Below are positions 9,098 to 18,362 of a stretch of DNA of 64,000 bases, one piece after another. The translations under genes were made by a program, and so were the position numbers. Below the pieces are notes generated by a model. That model searched no databases, had not been told where the DNA came from, and saw only the letters and a list, made by a program, of their open reading frames with translations. Each line of letters opens with the position of its first letter. Within the stretch, counting starts at the first letter, position 1. This DNA comes from Luteibacter sp. 9135 (GTDB lineage: Bacteria > Pseudomonadota > Gammaproteobacteria > Xanthomonadales > Rhodanobacteraceae). The stretch lies in contig NZ_JQNB01000001.1 in the NCBI RefSeq assembly GCF_000745005.1, forward strand, positions 2,659,501-2,723,500. The letters run 5' to 3'.

Positions 9098-9184
9098 GGG
9101 GTGGTCCTCGGATGGATGAGTGTCAGGCTTGTACGCCTGGGGCCGTATTGCAGCCCTGCCGTGTTGCAATGAGACGTACTGAAT

Positions 9185-9202
9185 GTTGCAGCCTTATGAC
9201 AC
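9185..9202 (-). promoter_or_regulatory. Pho-box-like site upstream of pstS
   Basis: Read on the minus strand, GTGTCAT-AAGG-CTGCAAC follows the 7-4-7 direct-repeat plan of PhoB boxes. It matches 11 of 14 positions of CTGTCAT/CTGTCAC. It lies about 90 bases before the pstS start. A second GTGTCAT (9214-9220, plus strand) faces it as an inverted heptamer 11 bases away. The match is read by eye; PhoB itself is not encoded in this window. Confidence 0.6.
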
Positions 9203-9242
9203 TCGCCTTTTTGGTGTCATATTCAGGAACTTACGAAACGCC

Positions 9243-9902
9243 TCAAACGACAATCGAGGCCGCCTGATCACGTTCGGCAAGCTCCAGGTGGCGCCAGCGG
9301 TTGACGATCCGGCAGAAAAGCTCGGCCGTCCGCTCCGCGTCGTAGATCGCCGAATGGGCCTCGCGGGTGTCGAACGACAGCCCTGCGGCCAGCACGGCCT
9401 TGCTCAGCACCGTCTGCCCGTAGGCCAGGCCGCCCAGCGTGGCGGTGTCGAAGCAGCTGAAAGGATGGAAGGGGTTGCGCTTGTGCCCCGTGCGGCGCAC
9501 GGCGGCGTTGAGGAAGGCCAGGTCGAACGCGGCGTTGTGGCCCACCAGCACGGCACGCTGGCAATCGGCTGCCTTGACGGCGTCGCGCACGGCCTGGAAC
9601 ACATGGTCCAGGGCCTGGCGCTCGGGCAGGGCGCCGCGAAAGGGGTGATCCGGGTCGATCCCGGTGATCTCCAGCGAGCGCGGGTCGATGTTGGCGCCCG
9701 GGAAGGGCTCCACGTTGGCGGCCACGGCCGGCTGCGGCACCAGGAGGCCCGAGGGCTCCATCGTCACCACGACCACCGCGATCTCGAGCAGCGCGTCGCG
9801 CTCCGCGTCGAATCCCCCGGTTTCCACATCCACGATCACCGGCAAAAAACCCCGGAACCGCGCTGACATGCTCGAAGCGGTGCTGTTACTCGTCGTATCC
9901 AT
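9243..9902 (-). CDS. rnt: Ribonuclease T (DEDDh exonuclease)
   Basis: 3'-5' exoribonuclease that trims the 3' ends of tRNA and other stable RNAs. The 219 residues carry the DEDDh catalytic set: DVETGGF (first Asp and Glu), HNAAFD (second Asp) and [12 protein letters not shown] (His and last Asp). An internal ATG at 9869 ([11 protein letters not shown]) is an equally good start and would remove 11 poorly conserved residues. It sits between the divergent pst operon and the porin gene, its start facing the porin. Confidence 0.92.
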   Translation of the reverse strand: MDTTSNSTASSMSARFRGFLPVIVDVETGGFDAERDALLEIAVVVVTMEPSGLLVPQPAVAANVEPFPGANIDPRSLEITGIDPDHPFRGALPERQALDHVFQAVRDAVKAADCQRAVLVGHNAAFDLAFLNAAVRRTGHKRNPFHPFSCFDTATLGGLAYGQTVLSKAVLAAGLSFDTREAHSAIYDAERTAELFCRIVNRWRHLELAERDQAASIVV

Positions 9903-9956
9903 CCTTAAAGGATATCAGCCGGGGGTGGGGTGCGTCCGCGTTAAGCGGATGTGCGC

Positions 9957-9974
9957 GTGTCTTCGATCTGTCAC
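9957..9974 (+). promoter_or_regulatory. Pho box upstream of the porin gene
   Basis: GTGTCTT-CGAT-CTGTCAC matches the 7-4-7 PhoB box at 12 of 14 positions, with the second half identical to consensus. It lies about 130 bases before the porin start. The pairing with a porin of the phosphate-selective family next to the pst operon strengthens the call. Confidence 0.65.
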
Positions 9975-10105
9975 AAAAAGGGCATGGAACGGTAAACCCC
10001 ACGGCTCATTCTTCGCGCCGTTGGCCCTGCTTGAGGATTTTCGGACAGAAAAGACTCAGCAGGGGCACAGGGGTCCACACACATTCCATATAGCGGAGAA
10101 ATCCC

Positions 10106-11491
10106 ATGCGTTCCAAGTTGCTCACGGTGGCCATCGCCGCCGGTCTGGGCCTGACGAGCTTCGCGGCCCTCGCGGCCACGCCGAAGTCGCAGCAGCCGGC
10201 CCGTGTCACGGTTGACGCCGCCACCCTCCAGCAGCTGCAGGCGCAGCTGGCCGCCCTCCAGTCCCAGGTCGCCGACCTGCAGGCCAAGCAGGAGGCCCAG
10301 GCGGACGCGCAGATCGAAACCGCGAAGGTCGTCAACGACACGCAGGTGGCGGCGGCCAAGCCGACCGACGAACTGGCCAAGAAGCTCGACGCGCTGAACA
10401 AGCTGGTGGACAACACCAAGGTCGGCGGCACGATGTTCTTCGACGCCACCAACCAGGATCACGACGAGAAGATCGGCAACGCCCGCTCGCTGCAGAAGGA
10501 CGGCCACGGCTCGACCAACGGCACCGGCTTCGACGTCAAGCGTTTCTACCTGACGGTCGACCACAAGTTCGACGATGTCTGGTCGGCCAACCTGACCACC
10601 GACTTCAACTACCAGTCTACGCTTTCGCAGACCAGCCTCTTCGTGAAGAAGGCCTACGTGCAGGGCAAGTTCGATCCGCTCTTCACCGTGCGCTTCGGTG
10701 CGGCCGACATGCCCTGGATCCCGTTCGTCGAGAAGTGGTACGGCTACCGCTACGTCGAGAACACCATCACCGATCGTTCGTTCGAAGGCGGCCGCAGTGG
10801 CGGCACCGCGACGGCTGGCGGCGTGGGCTCGTTCGGCAACTCGTCCGACTGGGGTATCCATGCCATGGGTGCCACCACCGGCGACAACGCCGTCAACTAC
10901 CAGTTGTCGGTCGTCAACGGTCGCGGCTTCCGCAACCTGAGCCGCTCCAAGAGCGTCGACACCGAAGGCCGCTTCGCCTACTCGCCGATCGAGCAGATGG
11001 TGATCGCCATCGGTGGCTACACCGGCAAGCGCGGCAACGACGTCGAGAACGGCGCCCCGACCCGCACCGCCACCCGTGGCGATGTGCTGCTGGCCTGGCG
11101 CGACAAGACCTGGGGCGCGGGCGTGGAGTACTTCCACTCCGAGAACTGGGACGACATCCTGAAGTACCAGGGCGCGGGTCCGGGTGTGGGCGCCGCTACC
11201 AACACCACCAAGGACAAGGCCGACGGTTACTCGGTCTGGGCCGACTGGCACTTCTACGAGCAGTTCGCCGTCTTCGCACGCGCCGACAAGCTCAACTACA
11301 AGTACAACAACCTGCTGAACGTCGAAGAGAAGCTCAACGACAAGTACTACAACGCAGGCGTGTCGTACGATGTGCTGAAGAATCTGAAGCTGGCACTCGT
11401 CTACAAGCACAACAAGCTGGACGGTCCCTTTGCTACCCCGTACCACTACAAGACGAACGAAGTGGGTTTCTGGGGCATGCTGAGCTTCTAA
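10106..11491 (+). CDS. Phosphate-selective porin (OprP/OprO family)
   Basis: Outer-membrane channel of 461 residues. It has a cleavable signal peptide (cut about after AALA, residue 23) and a short coiled coil (about 35-65, Gln/Ala-rich) that would form the periplasmic trimer stalk. A beta-barrel follows, ending in the outer-membrane C-terminal Phe (WGMLSF). Similarity to Porin_O_P is recognised from the barrel pattern and the GFDVKRFYLTVDHKFDD region. The adjacent Pho box and pst operon suggest it admits phosphate or polyphosphate when phosphate is low; the substrate is inferred. Confidence 0.85.
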   Translation: MRSKLLTVAIAAGLGLTSFAALAATPKSQQPARVTVDAATLQQLQAQLAALQSQVADLQAKQEAQADAQIETAKVVNDTQVAAAKPTDELAKKLDALNKLVDNTKVGGTMFFDATNQDHDEKIGNARSLQKDGHGSTNGTGFDVKRFYLTVDHKFDDVWSANLTTDFNYQSTLSQTSLFVKKAYVQGKFDPLFTVRFGAADMPWIPFVEKWYGYRYVENTITDRSFEGGRSGGTATAGGVGSFGNSSDWGIHAMGATTGDNAVNYQLSVVNGRGFRNLSRSKSVDTEGRFAYSPIEQMVIAIGGYTGKRGNDVENGAPTRTATRGDVLLAWRDKTWGAGVEYFHSENWDDILKYQGAGPGVGAATNTTKDKADGYSVWADWHFYEQFAVFARADKLNYKYNNLLNVEEKLNDKYYNAGVSYDVLKNLKLALVYKHNKLDGPFATPYHYKTNEVGFWGMLSF

Positions 11492-11530
11492 CGGGCATCC
11501 TAACGGAGTTCTGCTCAAGGACGAACCGGA

Positions 11531-11557
11531 CGGCGGGCGCAAGCCCGCCGTTTTTTT
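11531..11557 (+). terminator. Rho-independent terminator of the porin gene
   Basis: CGGCGGGC and GCCCGCCG pair across a GCAA loop and are followed by seven T residues, 40 bases after the porin stop. Confidence 0.95.
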
Positions 11558-11752
11558 GTGCGTTGCGAATGATCTCAGCCCTCGGGGCCGTCATCCGGAC
11601 GTCCAAACTGAATGCCCGCACCCCGTCGGGATGGGCGAAAGGCCGTCAAAACCGTTGTCACGTCACGTTTTCGAACAGAAAACTGCGTCATGCCTGAATT
11701 TGCTGCGTCGCCACACTTGCGGTCGCCAATGCGCCTGTCGTAGGTTCGGCGC

Positions 11753-12124
11753 ATGGACACCCCCGCCGCCCTCGTCATGCGCCGCTTCGCAAGCACGATC
11801 TTCGTGTTCGTTGCGTTGCTCGTCGCCTGCATGGGCGTCAGCGCCGTACCCGCTGCGGCGGAGGCGCTGTCGGTGACGATGGCCCAGGAACATGCAACGC
11901 AGCATGCCCATGTCGCGGCCGCGGACGACACCGTCGCCTTCGACGATCAAGACGCCGTGCCCTCGCTGGAAGACAACAGCGGCGGCGGCCTCGACGACAC
12001 CTTCGACGTGCCGCCCCTGCACATCGTGTCGATACCCCGCATCGCCACCACCGGCCATGCGGACGTGCGCCCCCAACCGCACGCGCATCACCCCAGCCTG
12101 GACCTGCGCCCTCCCATCGCCTGA
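11753..12124 (+). CDS. Small His-rich secreted protein, unknown function
   Basis: A 123-residue frame with a hydrophobic signal peptide starting either here or at the internal ATG at residue 9 (MRRFASTIFVF), cut about after AAAEA. The mature part is acidic in the middle and ends in a His/Pro-rich stretch (HADVRPQPHAHHPS) that could bind a metal. It is not a family I recognise. It lies 176 bases before the zinc enzyme carbonic anhydrase, so a role in metal supply is possible but speculative. Confidence 0.55.
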   Translation: MDTPAALVMRRFASTIFVFVALLVACMGVSAVPAAAEALSVTMAQEHATQHAHVAAADDTVAFDDQDAVPSLEDNSGGGLDDTFDVPPLHIVSIPRIATTGHADVRPQPHAHHPSLDLRPPIA

Positions 12125-12300
12125 TGTCCTCGCGGCGCCCGCGCGCGCCGCTTCCGCCAGCCCGTGTCGCGACCGTCGTCGCCATGCCGGGGCCTGTGCA
12201 ACCCCATTTCCTTTCCCTTTCCCCGCGTGTCGGCGCCTTTGCCGGCCGCCGCGAGCGTGAGCGCTCGCGCCCCCTTTCCGCCAAGAAGAGAGAAACCACC

Positions 12301-12990
12301 ATGGAACGTCTCATCCAGGGCTTCGACAACTTCCGCCGCAACATGACCGACGACCAGCGCGAGGTCTTCACCCGCCTGGCGTCCGGCCAGACACCCCACA
12401 CCATGTTCATCACCTGCGCCGACTCGCGGATCATGCCCGAGCTGATCTTCAACGCGCAGCCGGGCGACCTGTTCGTCTACCGCAACGTCGGCAACATCGT
12501 GCCGCCGTACGCCCAGCACGTCAGCGGCGTGGTCGCGGCCATCGAGTATGCGGTCACGGCGCTGAAGGTCCAGCACATCGTGATCTGCGGCCACTCCGAC
12601 TGTGGCGCGATGAAGGCGCTGCAGAACCCGTCGGTACTGAAGGGCAAGCCCTCCGTGGAGCAGTGGTTGAAGCATGCCGACGTGGCCCGTTACGTCGTCG
12701 CCGAGAACCGTCCCACCATGATGGGCGAGGAAGGCCTGCGCTACCTCACCGAAGAAAACGTGGTCGGCCAGCTGGAACACATGCGCACCTTGCCGGCGGT
12801 CGCCGCCGCCATCGCCAACGGCAGCCTGCGTATCCACGGCTGGATCTACGACATCGCCCAGACGGAAATCACCGCCTTCGATCCCCTCGAAGGCCGGTTC
12901 CGCCCCCTCGTCGCCGGCGATGCCCATGCGCCCGACGCGACACCGCACGCGCGTTTCTCTACGCCGCTGCCGGTGGCAAACGCCGCTTAA
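12301..12990 (+). CDS. can: Beta-carbonic anhydrase
   Basis: Zinc enzyme interconverting CO2 and bicarbonate. The 229 residues show the zinc ligands and catalytic dyad of the beta class: C39-x-D41-x-R43 (CADSR), H98 and C101 (GHSDCGAM). The ATG at 12301 follows AAGAGAG; a longer upstream frame has no conserved residues. It lies 12 bases before a SulP transporter, a common pairing in which the enzyme feeds or drains the transported bicarbonate pool. A C-terminal tail of about 25 residues after RPLVAGD is variable. Confidence 0.95.
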   Translation: MERLIQGFDNFRRNMTDDQREVFTRLASGQTPHTMFITCADSRIMPELIFNAQPGDLFVYRNVGNIVPPYAQHVSGVVAAIEYAVTALKVQHIVICGHSDCGAMKALQNPSVLKGKPSVEQWLKHADVARYVVAENRPTMMGEEGLRYLTEENVVGQLEHMRTLPAVAAAIANGSLRIHGWIYDIAQTEITAFDPLEGRFRPLVAGDAHAPDATPHARFSTPLPVANAA

Positions 12991-13002
12991 GGAAAGCCAG
13001 AC

Positions 13003-14520
13003 ATGCGCGCTTATTTCTCCCAGGGCCTCTTTGGCCGCGACCTCCTCGGTTCGGTGGTCGTTTTTCTTGTCGCTCTGCCGTTGTGCATGGGGATCGCGAT
13101 CGCGTCGGGTATGCCACCCAGCGCGGGACTGATCACCGGCATCGTGGGCGGTATCATCGTCGGCTCCATCGCCGGTTCGCCGCTGCAGGTCAGCGGCCCG
13201 GCGGCGGGCCTCGCGGTCCTGGTGTTCGAATTGGTGCGTGAGCACGGCGTGGCCGCCCTCGGTCCCGTCGTGCTGCTGGCGGGCCTTATCCAGGTGGTCG
13301 CCGGCCTGTGCAAGGTCGGCGTCTGGTTCCGCATGACCTCGCCTGCCGTCGTGGCGGGCATGTTGTCGGGCATCGGCATCCTCATCGTGGCGTCGCAGTC
13401 GCACGTGCTGCTCGACGCCATCCCCAAGGCCCGTGGCCTGGAGAATTTCGCGGCGCTGCCCGCCGCGGCGTGGGAGTCGGTGACCGGTGCGGCGGAGGGG
13501 CAGGCCCCGGCCGCCCTGATGATCGGCCTCGGCACCATCGCCATCATGCTCGGCTGGGAGAAACTGCGCCCGGCCAAGCTGCGTTTCGTGCCCGGTGCGC
13601 TGCTGGCGGTGGTCGCGATGACCCTGATCGCGCAGCTCACCGCCGTGGACGTGAAGCGCGTGGACGTGCCGGCCAACCTGTTCTCGGCGGTCAGCCTGCC
13701 CAGCATGGGCAGCCTGTTCGGCCTGTTCGACGCCACCCTGCTGGTAGCCGCCGCCACGTTCGCCTTCATCGCCAGCGCCGAAACGCTGCTGTCGGCGGCG
13801 GCGGTGGATCGCATGCACGACGGCGTACGCACCAACTACGATCGCGAACTGACCGCGCAGGGCGTGGGCAACCTCATCTGTGGTTTCCTCGGTGCACTGC
13901 CGATGACCGGCGTGATCGTGCGCAGTGCGGCCAACGTGCAGGCGGGCTCCGCCACGCGCATGGCCGCCATCCTGCACGGTGGCTGGTTGCTGGCCTTCGT
14001 CATGCTGCTGCCGTGGCTGATGCGGATGACACCGGTCTCGTGCCTGGCCGGCATCCTTGTCTTCACCGGCGTCAAGATGGTCAACCCCGGCCAGATCAAG
14101 TCGCTGGCGGCTTACGGCAAGGGCACGGCGGCGGTGTACGTCGCCACCACGGTCGCCATCGTTGCGACTGACCTGCTCACCGGTGTGATCGTCGGCTTCG
14201 GCCTGTCGCTGTTCCGCCTGGCGCTGCTCTCGTCCAAGCTAAAGATGGATGTGCAGCACCACGACGAGCCCGGCCACGCCACGCTGCATCTGGAAGGCTC
14301 CGCCACGTTCCTCAAGGTGCCGACCATGGCGCGCAAGCTGGAGGCCGTGCCGGCCAACACCCGCCTCAACGTGCGCATGGATCGCCTGGTCCACGTCGAC
14401 CAGGCGTCGCTGGAGTTGCTACGAGAGTGGGGCCGCAATGCGTCCAAGCGAGGCTGCGAACTGGTCGTCGACTGGCACGAACTCGGCCGCCGCGTCGAAG
14501 GCGCGCCCCAGGCGGCGTAG
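13003..14520 (+). CDS. SulP-family anion (probable bicarbonate) transporter
   Basis: Inner-membrane transporter of 505 residues with 10-12 hydrophobic segments. SulP hallmarks are the N-terminal half GMPPSAGLITGIVGGIIVGS and SGPAAGLAVLV, and the second half FIASAETLLSAAAVDRMHDG. A reduced C-terminal domain (about 415-500) has STAS-like alternation. Linkage to carbonic anhydrase favours bicarbonate over sulfate. Its start is 12 bases after the can stop, so the two are cotranscribed. Confidence 0.9.
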   Translation: MRAYFSQGLFGRDLLGSVVVFLVALPLCMGIAIASGMPPSAGLITGIVGGIIVGSIAGSPLQVSGPAAGLAVLVFELVREHGVAALGPVVLLAGLIQVVAGLCKVGVWFRMTSPAVVAGMLSGIGILIVASQSHVLLDAIPKARGLENFAALPAAAWESVTGAAEGQAPAALMIGLGTIAIMLGWEKLRPAKLRFVPGALLAVVAMTLIAQLTAVDVKRVDVPANLFSAVSLPSMGSLFGLFDATLLVAAATFAFIASAETLLSAAAVDRMHDGVRTNYDRELTAQGVGNLICGFLGALPMTGVIVRSAANVQAGSATRMAAILHGGWLLAFVMLLPWLMRMTPVSCLAGILVFTGVKMVNPGQIKSLAAYGKGTAAVYVATTVAIVATDLLTGVIVGFGLSLFRLALLSSKLKMDVQHHDEPGHATLHLEGSATFLKVPTMARKLEAVPANTRLNVRMDRLVHVDQASLELLREWGRNASKRGCELVVDWHELGRRVEGAPQAA

Positions 14521-14541
14521 CTCCGGCCCACGAGGGCCCGT

Positions 14542-14564
14542 GTAGGAGCGCACGATGTGCGCGA
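14542..14564. repeat. REP unit (GTAGGAGCG type)
   Basis: A single 23-bp copy of the dispersed palindrome in the gap after the SulP gene. An opposite-facing copy follows at 14707-14729, with a terminator between them. Confidence 0.8.
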
Positions 14565-14593
14565 TCCCTCAACGTAGCTACATCGAATGAGGC

Positions 14594-14619
14594 AAAACGC
14601 CGGCACTAGCCGGCGTTTT
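14594..14619. terminator. Bidirectional terminator between SulP gene and nth
   Basis: A perfect 11-bp stem (AAAACGCCGGC / GCCGGCGTTTT) with an ACTA loop. The A-run and T-run at the two ends let it terminate both converging transcripts. Confidence 0.9.
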
Positions 14620-14635
14620 GTTACCTGCGTCTTGC

Positions 14636-14729
14636 TTCGTTTTGCGCTTGGAAACGCCGTTTTCTGTGTTTTGCATGGCTTCGTTCGCCATAGCGGTGTT
14701 GAGGGTTCGCGCACATCGTGCGCTCCTAC
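14636..14729. repeat. 94-bp dispersed repeat, copy 3 (ends in REP)
   Basis: This stretch aligns without gaps with the 94-bp repeats at 55837-55930 and 56855-56948. It is diverged in the first half and shares TGAGGGTTCGCG and the terminal REP palindrome. It shows that the REP units are parts of a longer repeated element. Confidence 0.7.
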
Positions 14730-14818
14730 ACACGCATCCGATCAAGCGCGTCCCACATCCCTTCAGGCGCATCACGCATCACGTCGGGCGCGTTACGCAT
14801 CCCATCGGGCGCATTCCG

Positions 14819-15457
14819 TCAGGCTGCTTTCGTCTTTTGCTTGAACGCACAAAGATCCACGATGGCGCAGCTGGGACATTCCGGTTTCCGCGCCTTGCAC
14901 ACGTAACGCCCGTGCAGGATCAGCCAATGGTGGGCGTCCTGGATGAACTCCGCCGGGATGACCTTCTCCAGCTTGTCCTCGACCTTGCGCACGTCCGGGC
15001 CGGGGGCCAGTCCGGTGCGGTTGGCCACGCGGAAGATATGCGTGTCCACGGCGATGGTCGGTTCGCCGAAGGCGGTGTTGAGCACCACGTTCGCGGTTTT
15101 CCGCCCGACGCCCGGCAGCGATTCCAGCGCCTCGCGCGATTTGGGCACCTCGCCCGCATAGCGGTCGACGAGGATCTGGCTCATCGCGATCAGGTTTTTC
15201 GCCTTGTTGTTGTAAAGGCCGATCGTGCTGATGTAAGGCTTGAGCCTGTCCAGGCCCAGGTCGAGGATCTGCTGCGGCGTATTGGCCACCGGAAACAGCT
15301 TGCGCGTGGCCTTGTTCACGCCCACGTCCGTGGACTGGGCCGAAAGCGCCACGGCGGCGAGCAACTCGAACGGCGTGGTGTACGCCAGTTCGGTTTTCGG
15401 ATGCGGATTCAGCTCGCGCAGGCGGCTGAACATCTCGACCACATCGGCTTTCTTCAC
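14819..15457 (-). CDS. nth: Endonuclease III
   Basis: DNA glycosylase/AP lyase for oxidised pyrimidines in base-excision repair. The 212 residues have the helix-hairpin-helix [13 protein letters not shown] with the catalytic Lys, the catalytic Asp in VDTHIFRV, and the C-terminal [4Fe-4S] spacing C-x6-C-x2-C-x5-C ([17 protein letters not shown]). The start overlaps the upstream rsxB-like stop (ATGA), so the two are translationally coupled. Confidence 0.96.
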   Translation of the reverse strand: MKKADVVEMFSRLRELNPHPKTELAYTTPFELLAAVALSAQSTDVGVNKATRKLFPVANTPQQILDLGLDRLKPYISTIGLYNNKAKNLIAMSQILVDRYAGEVPKSREALESLPGVGRKTANVVLNTAFGEPTIAVDTHIFRVANRTGLAPGPDVRKVEDKLEKVIPAEFIQDAHHWLILHGRYVCKARKPECPSCAIVDLCAFKQKTKAA

Positions 15458-16062
15458 GGGCTGTCCTTCTTCCGTGCCCTGGCCCGGGCAAGGGCCTCGA
15501 GGACGGCGTTACGCGCGGCAGGTGCGGCCACGTCGGCCTTGTTCGCCGCCAGCTGGCGTTCGCGCTCGGCGCGTTCATGGGTAAGCCGGGCCTCCCGGCG
15601 CTGGAAATGCCGTCGCGCGGCATCAGCGTGCCCGGGGTCCTCGGCTTGGGAGACAGGCATGGGATCGAGCCGGATGCAATCGACCGGGCAGGCGGGTACG
15701 CACAGCTCGCATCCGGTGCAGAGGTCGCTGAGCACCGTGTGCATCACCTTCGAGGCGCCCACGATGGCGTCCACCGGGCACGCCTGGATGCACTTGGTAC
15801 ATCCGATGCAGTCGGCTTCGACGATGCGTGCCAGCGTACGCGGCTTTTCCACGCCATGGGCGGGGTCCAGCGGCACGGCCGGGCGATCCAGAAGATGGGC
15901 CAGCCGGCGAATGCCCGCCGCGCCGCCGGGCGGGCAGCGATCGATGCCCGCCGCGTCCGCGGCGATGGCTTCCGCATAGGGGCGACAGCCGTGGAAACCG
16001 CACTGCTCGCACTGGGTCTGCGGCAGGAGGGCGTCGATGCGGTCGGCGAGCGTTGGCGTCAT
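15454..16062 (-). CDS. rsxB: Stand-alone RnfB/RsxB-like polyferredoxin without membrane anchor
   Basis: A 202-residue iron-sulfur protein. It has a Fe4S4 domain (CEQCGFHGC plus a distal Cys) and two ferredoxin-type [4Fe-4S] motifs ([12 protein letters not shown] and [12 protein letters not shown]), then a charged, probably helical tail (about 140-202). E. coli RsxB begins with a hydrophobic anchor; here the ATG at 16062 leads straight into [17 protein letters not shown], so the protein is probably soluble. The other Rnf subunits are not nearby. It overlaps nth, which itself carries a [4Fe-4S] cluster. Confidence 0.85.
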   Translation of the reverse strand: MTPTLADRIDALLPQTQCEQCGFHGCRPYAEAIAADAAGIDRCPPGGAAGIRRLAHLLDRPAVPLDPAHGVEKPRTLARIVEADCIGCTKCIQACPVDAIVGASKVMHTVLSDLCTGCELCVPACPVDCIRLDPMPVSQAEDPGHADAARRHFQRREARLTHERAERERQLAANKADVAAPAARNAVLEALARARARKKDSP

Positions 16063-16087
16063 GGCTGGCGCGCGGCCGGTGGGCGGA

Positions 16088-18205
16088 TCAGCGGACGGTG
16101 GCGCCCGGTGCCGCACCCTGGTCGGCATCCAGCAGGAACAGGTCCGCGCCGCCGTCACCGGCGGACAGGATCATGCCTTCCGAAAGACCGAAGCGCATCT
16201 TGCGCGGGGCGAGGTTGGCGATGAACACCACGCTGCGACCGACGAGTTTTTCCGGCTCCGCGTAAGCCGCGCGGATGCCGGAGAAGATCTGCCGCGAGCC
16301 CAGCGGGCCGGCGTCCAGTTCAAAACGCAGCAGCTTGTCCGATCCTTCGACGAACTCGCAGGCCAGCACCTTGCCGATGCGCAGGTCGAGCTTGGCGAAA
16401 TCGTCGATGGACACGGTGGCGGCGGTGTCGGTGGCGGTGTTGGCAGGCGTGGCTTCGGTCATGGGCTTGGCGTTTTCTTTGGGTTTCTTGGACGGTTTGG
16501 CTTCGGCCACGGCTTCGCGGACCTGCTCGGAGGGCGACAGCGACTCCTTCGAGGCGTCCACCATCGCGGCGATCTTCTTCGGATCCAGGCGCGAGAACAG
16601 CGGCGAGAACGCATTCACGGTATGGCCGAACAGCTCGCGCCGCGCATCGTCGAAGCTGGCGATGGGCGCGCCGAGGAAGGCCTCGGCGGCAGCGACCGTG
16701 GTCGGCAGGATCGGCTTGAGCAGCCCGGACAGCAGGCGGAAGGCGTTGATCGCGAACGAGCACACCTGGTGCAATTCGTCGCGGCGCGTCTCGTCACGGG
16801 CGATGACCCAGGGCGCCTTCGCCGCGATATAGCCGTTGACCGCATCGGACATGGCCACGAAGCGCCGGGTGACTTCCGCGTACTCGTCGGCCTCGTAGAG
16901 TGCATCGATACCGTCGTACTGCCCCAGCAGGTCGGTCCACAGCGCGGACGCCTCGGGGTCGAAGCGATCGGACAATGTGCCGGCGAAATGCGTGTGCAGG
17001 AAGCCCGCGGTACGGCTGGCGATATTGGCCCACTTGCCGACCAGGTGCGAGTTGACGCGTTCCTCGAACGATTTCAGGTCGAGATCGACGTCCACCGGCT
17101 GCGGGCTGAGCATGGTGGCGAAGTAGTAGCGCAGGGCTTCGGGGTCCAGGCCGACATCCAGGAAGGTGCGCGCCTGGATGAAGGTGCCGCGCGACTTGGA
17201 CATCTTCGCGCCGTTGACCGTCAGGTAGCCGTTGGTATGCAACGCGGTCGGTACGCGCATGCCCGCACCGTGCAGCATGGCCGGCCAGAACAGGCCGTGG
17301 AAGTTGATGATGTCCTTGCCGACGAAGTGATGCATCTCGGCCGTGCTGTCCGCGCGCAGGAAGTCGTCGAAGACCAGGCCCGTGCGATCGCACAGGGCCT
17401 TGAATGCGGCGAGGTAACCGGCCGGCGCGTCCAGCCAGACATAGAAGAACTTGCCCGGTGCGTCGGGAATCGGGAAGCCGAAGTAGGGCGCGTCACGGGA
17501 TATATCCCAGTCGCGCAGGCCGCCGTCGATCCATTCCGCCAGCTTGGCTACGACGCCGCTGTCGGCGGTGGGCTTGCCTTCGGTGAACTTGCCCGCGAAC
17601 CAGTCACGCAGCAGCTGCTCGAACTTGCCCAGTTCGAAGAAGTAATGCTCCGAATCCCGCAGTACCGGGGTGGCACCCGACATCACCGAATAGGGGTTCA
17701 GCAGATCGGTGGGCGCGTAGGTGGCCCCGCAGTTCTCGCAGTTGTCGCCGTACTGGTCGGGGGTGCCGCACTTGGGGCAGGTGCCCTTGACGTAGCGGTC
17801 CGGCAGGAACATGTCCCGCGTGGGGTCGTATAGCTGCTGGATATCCCGGCGCGCGATGTAGCCGGCGTCGCGCAGGCGCGTGTAGATGGCCGTCGCGATA
17901 TCCCGGTTTTCCGGGGAATGCGTGGTGTGGTACTGGTCGTAGCTGAAATGGAAGTCGGTGAAGTCCGCTTCGTGCGACGCCCGGATGCCGGCGATGTAAT
18001 CCTCCGGCGTCAGCCCGACCTTCTCGGCGGCCAGCATGATCGGCGTACCGTGGGCGTCCTCACCGGCGACGTACCACACCTCGTTGCCTTGCATCCGCTG
18101 CGCCCGCGCCCAGATGTCGGCCTCGATGTAGCCGAGCATATGGCCCAGGTGCAGCGGGCCATTGGCGTAGGGAAGGGCGTTGGTAACCAGGATGCGGCGG
18201 GCCAT
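16088..18205 (-). CDS. metG: Methionyl-tRNA synthetase
   Basis: Class I aminoacyl-tRNA synthetase of 705 residues charging tRNA-Met. It shows the HIGH-type motif ([10 protein letters not shown]), a four-Cys zinc knuckle ([17 protein letters not shown]) and the KMSKS loop ([10 protein letters not shown]). The C-terminal tRNA-binding/dimerisation domain (about 595-705) follows a low-complexity linker ([10 protein letters not shown]). The length matches the long bacterial form. It lies 25 bases upstream of the rsxB-like gene on the same strand. Confidence 0.97.
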   Translation of the reverse strand: MARRILVTNALPYANGPLHLGHMLGYIEADIWARAQRMQGNEVWYVAGEDAHGTPIMLAAEKVGLTPEDYIAGIRASHEADFTDFHFSYDQYHTTHSPENRDIATAIYTRLRDAGYIARRDIQQLYDPTRDMFLPDRYVKGTCPKCGTPDQYGDNCENCGATYAPTDLLNPYSVMSGATPVLRDSEHYFFELGKFEQLLRDWFAGKFTEGKPTADSGVVAKLAEWIDGGLRDWDISRDAPYFGFPIPDAPGKFFYVWLDAPAGYLAAFKALCDRTGLVFDDFLRADSTAEMHHFVGKDIINFHGLFWPAMLHGAGMRVPTALHTNGYLTVNGAKMSKSRGTFIQARTFLDVGLDPEALRYYFATMLSPQPVDVDLDLKSFEERVNSHLVGKWANIASRTAGFLHTHFAGTLSDRFDPEASALWTDLLGQYDGIDALYEADEYAEVTRRFVAMSDAVNGYIAAKAPWVIARDETRRDELHQVCSFAINAFRLLSGLLKPILPTTVAAAEAFLGAPIASFDDARRELFGHTVNAFSPLFSRLDPKKIAAMVDASKESLSPSEQVREAVAEAKPSKKPKENAKPMTEATPANTATDTAATVSIDDFAKLDLRIGKVLACEFVEGSDKLLRFELDAGPLGSRQIFSGIRAAYAEPEKLVGRSVVFIANLAPRKMRFGLSEGMILSAGDGGADLFLLDADQGAAPGATVR

Positions 18206-18293
18206 GAGGATCGCGGTCGGCTTCGGGGCCCGCGATTATGGCATGGGGCGCGGTTAGGCGGTTTTTCGCGGGCACCCGCCTCGCAAGGACGGC

Positions 18294-18316
18294 GTAGGAG
18301 CGCACGATGTGCGCGA
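18294..18316. repeat. REP unit (GTAGGAGCG type)
   Basis: A single 23-bp copy between the DUF2147 gene end and the metG start. The rest of the 157-base gap holds no gene. Confidence 0.8.
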
Positions 18317-18362
18317 TGCCTTTGTGGCCGTGCCCTACGGCGCTCCCCTCATTCCACCCGCT

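Noticed and set aside
10106..11542. 523-residue minus-strand frame opposite the porin
   Set aside because: His/Val/Gly-rich shadow translation of the porin codons; the plus frame has a signal peptide, barrel pattern and terminal Phe.
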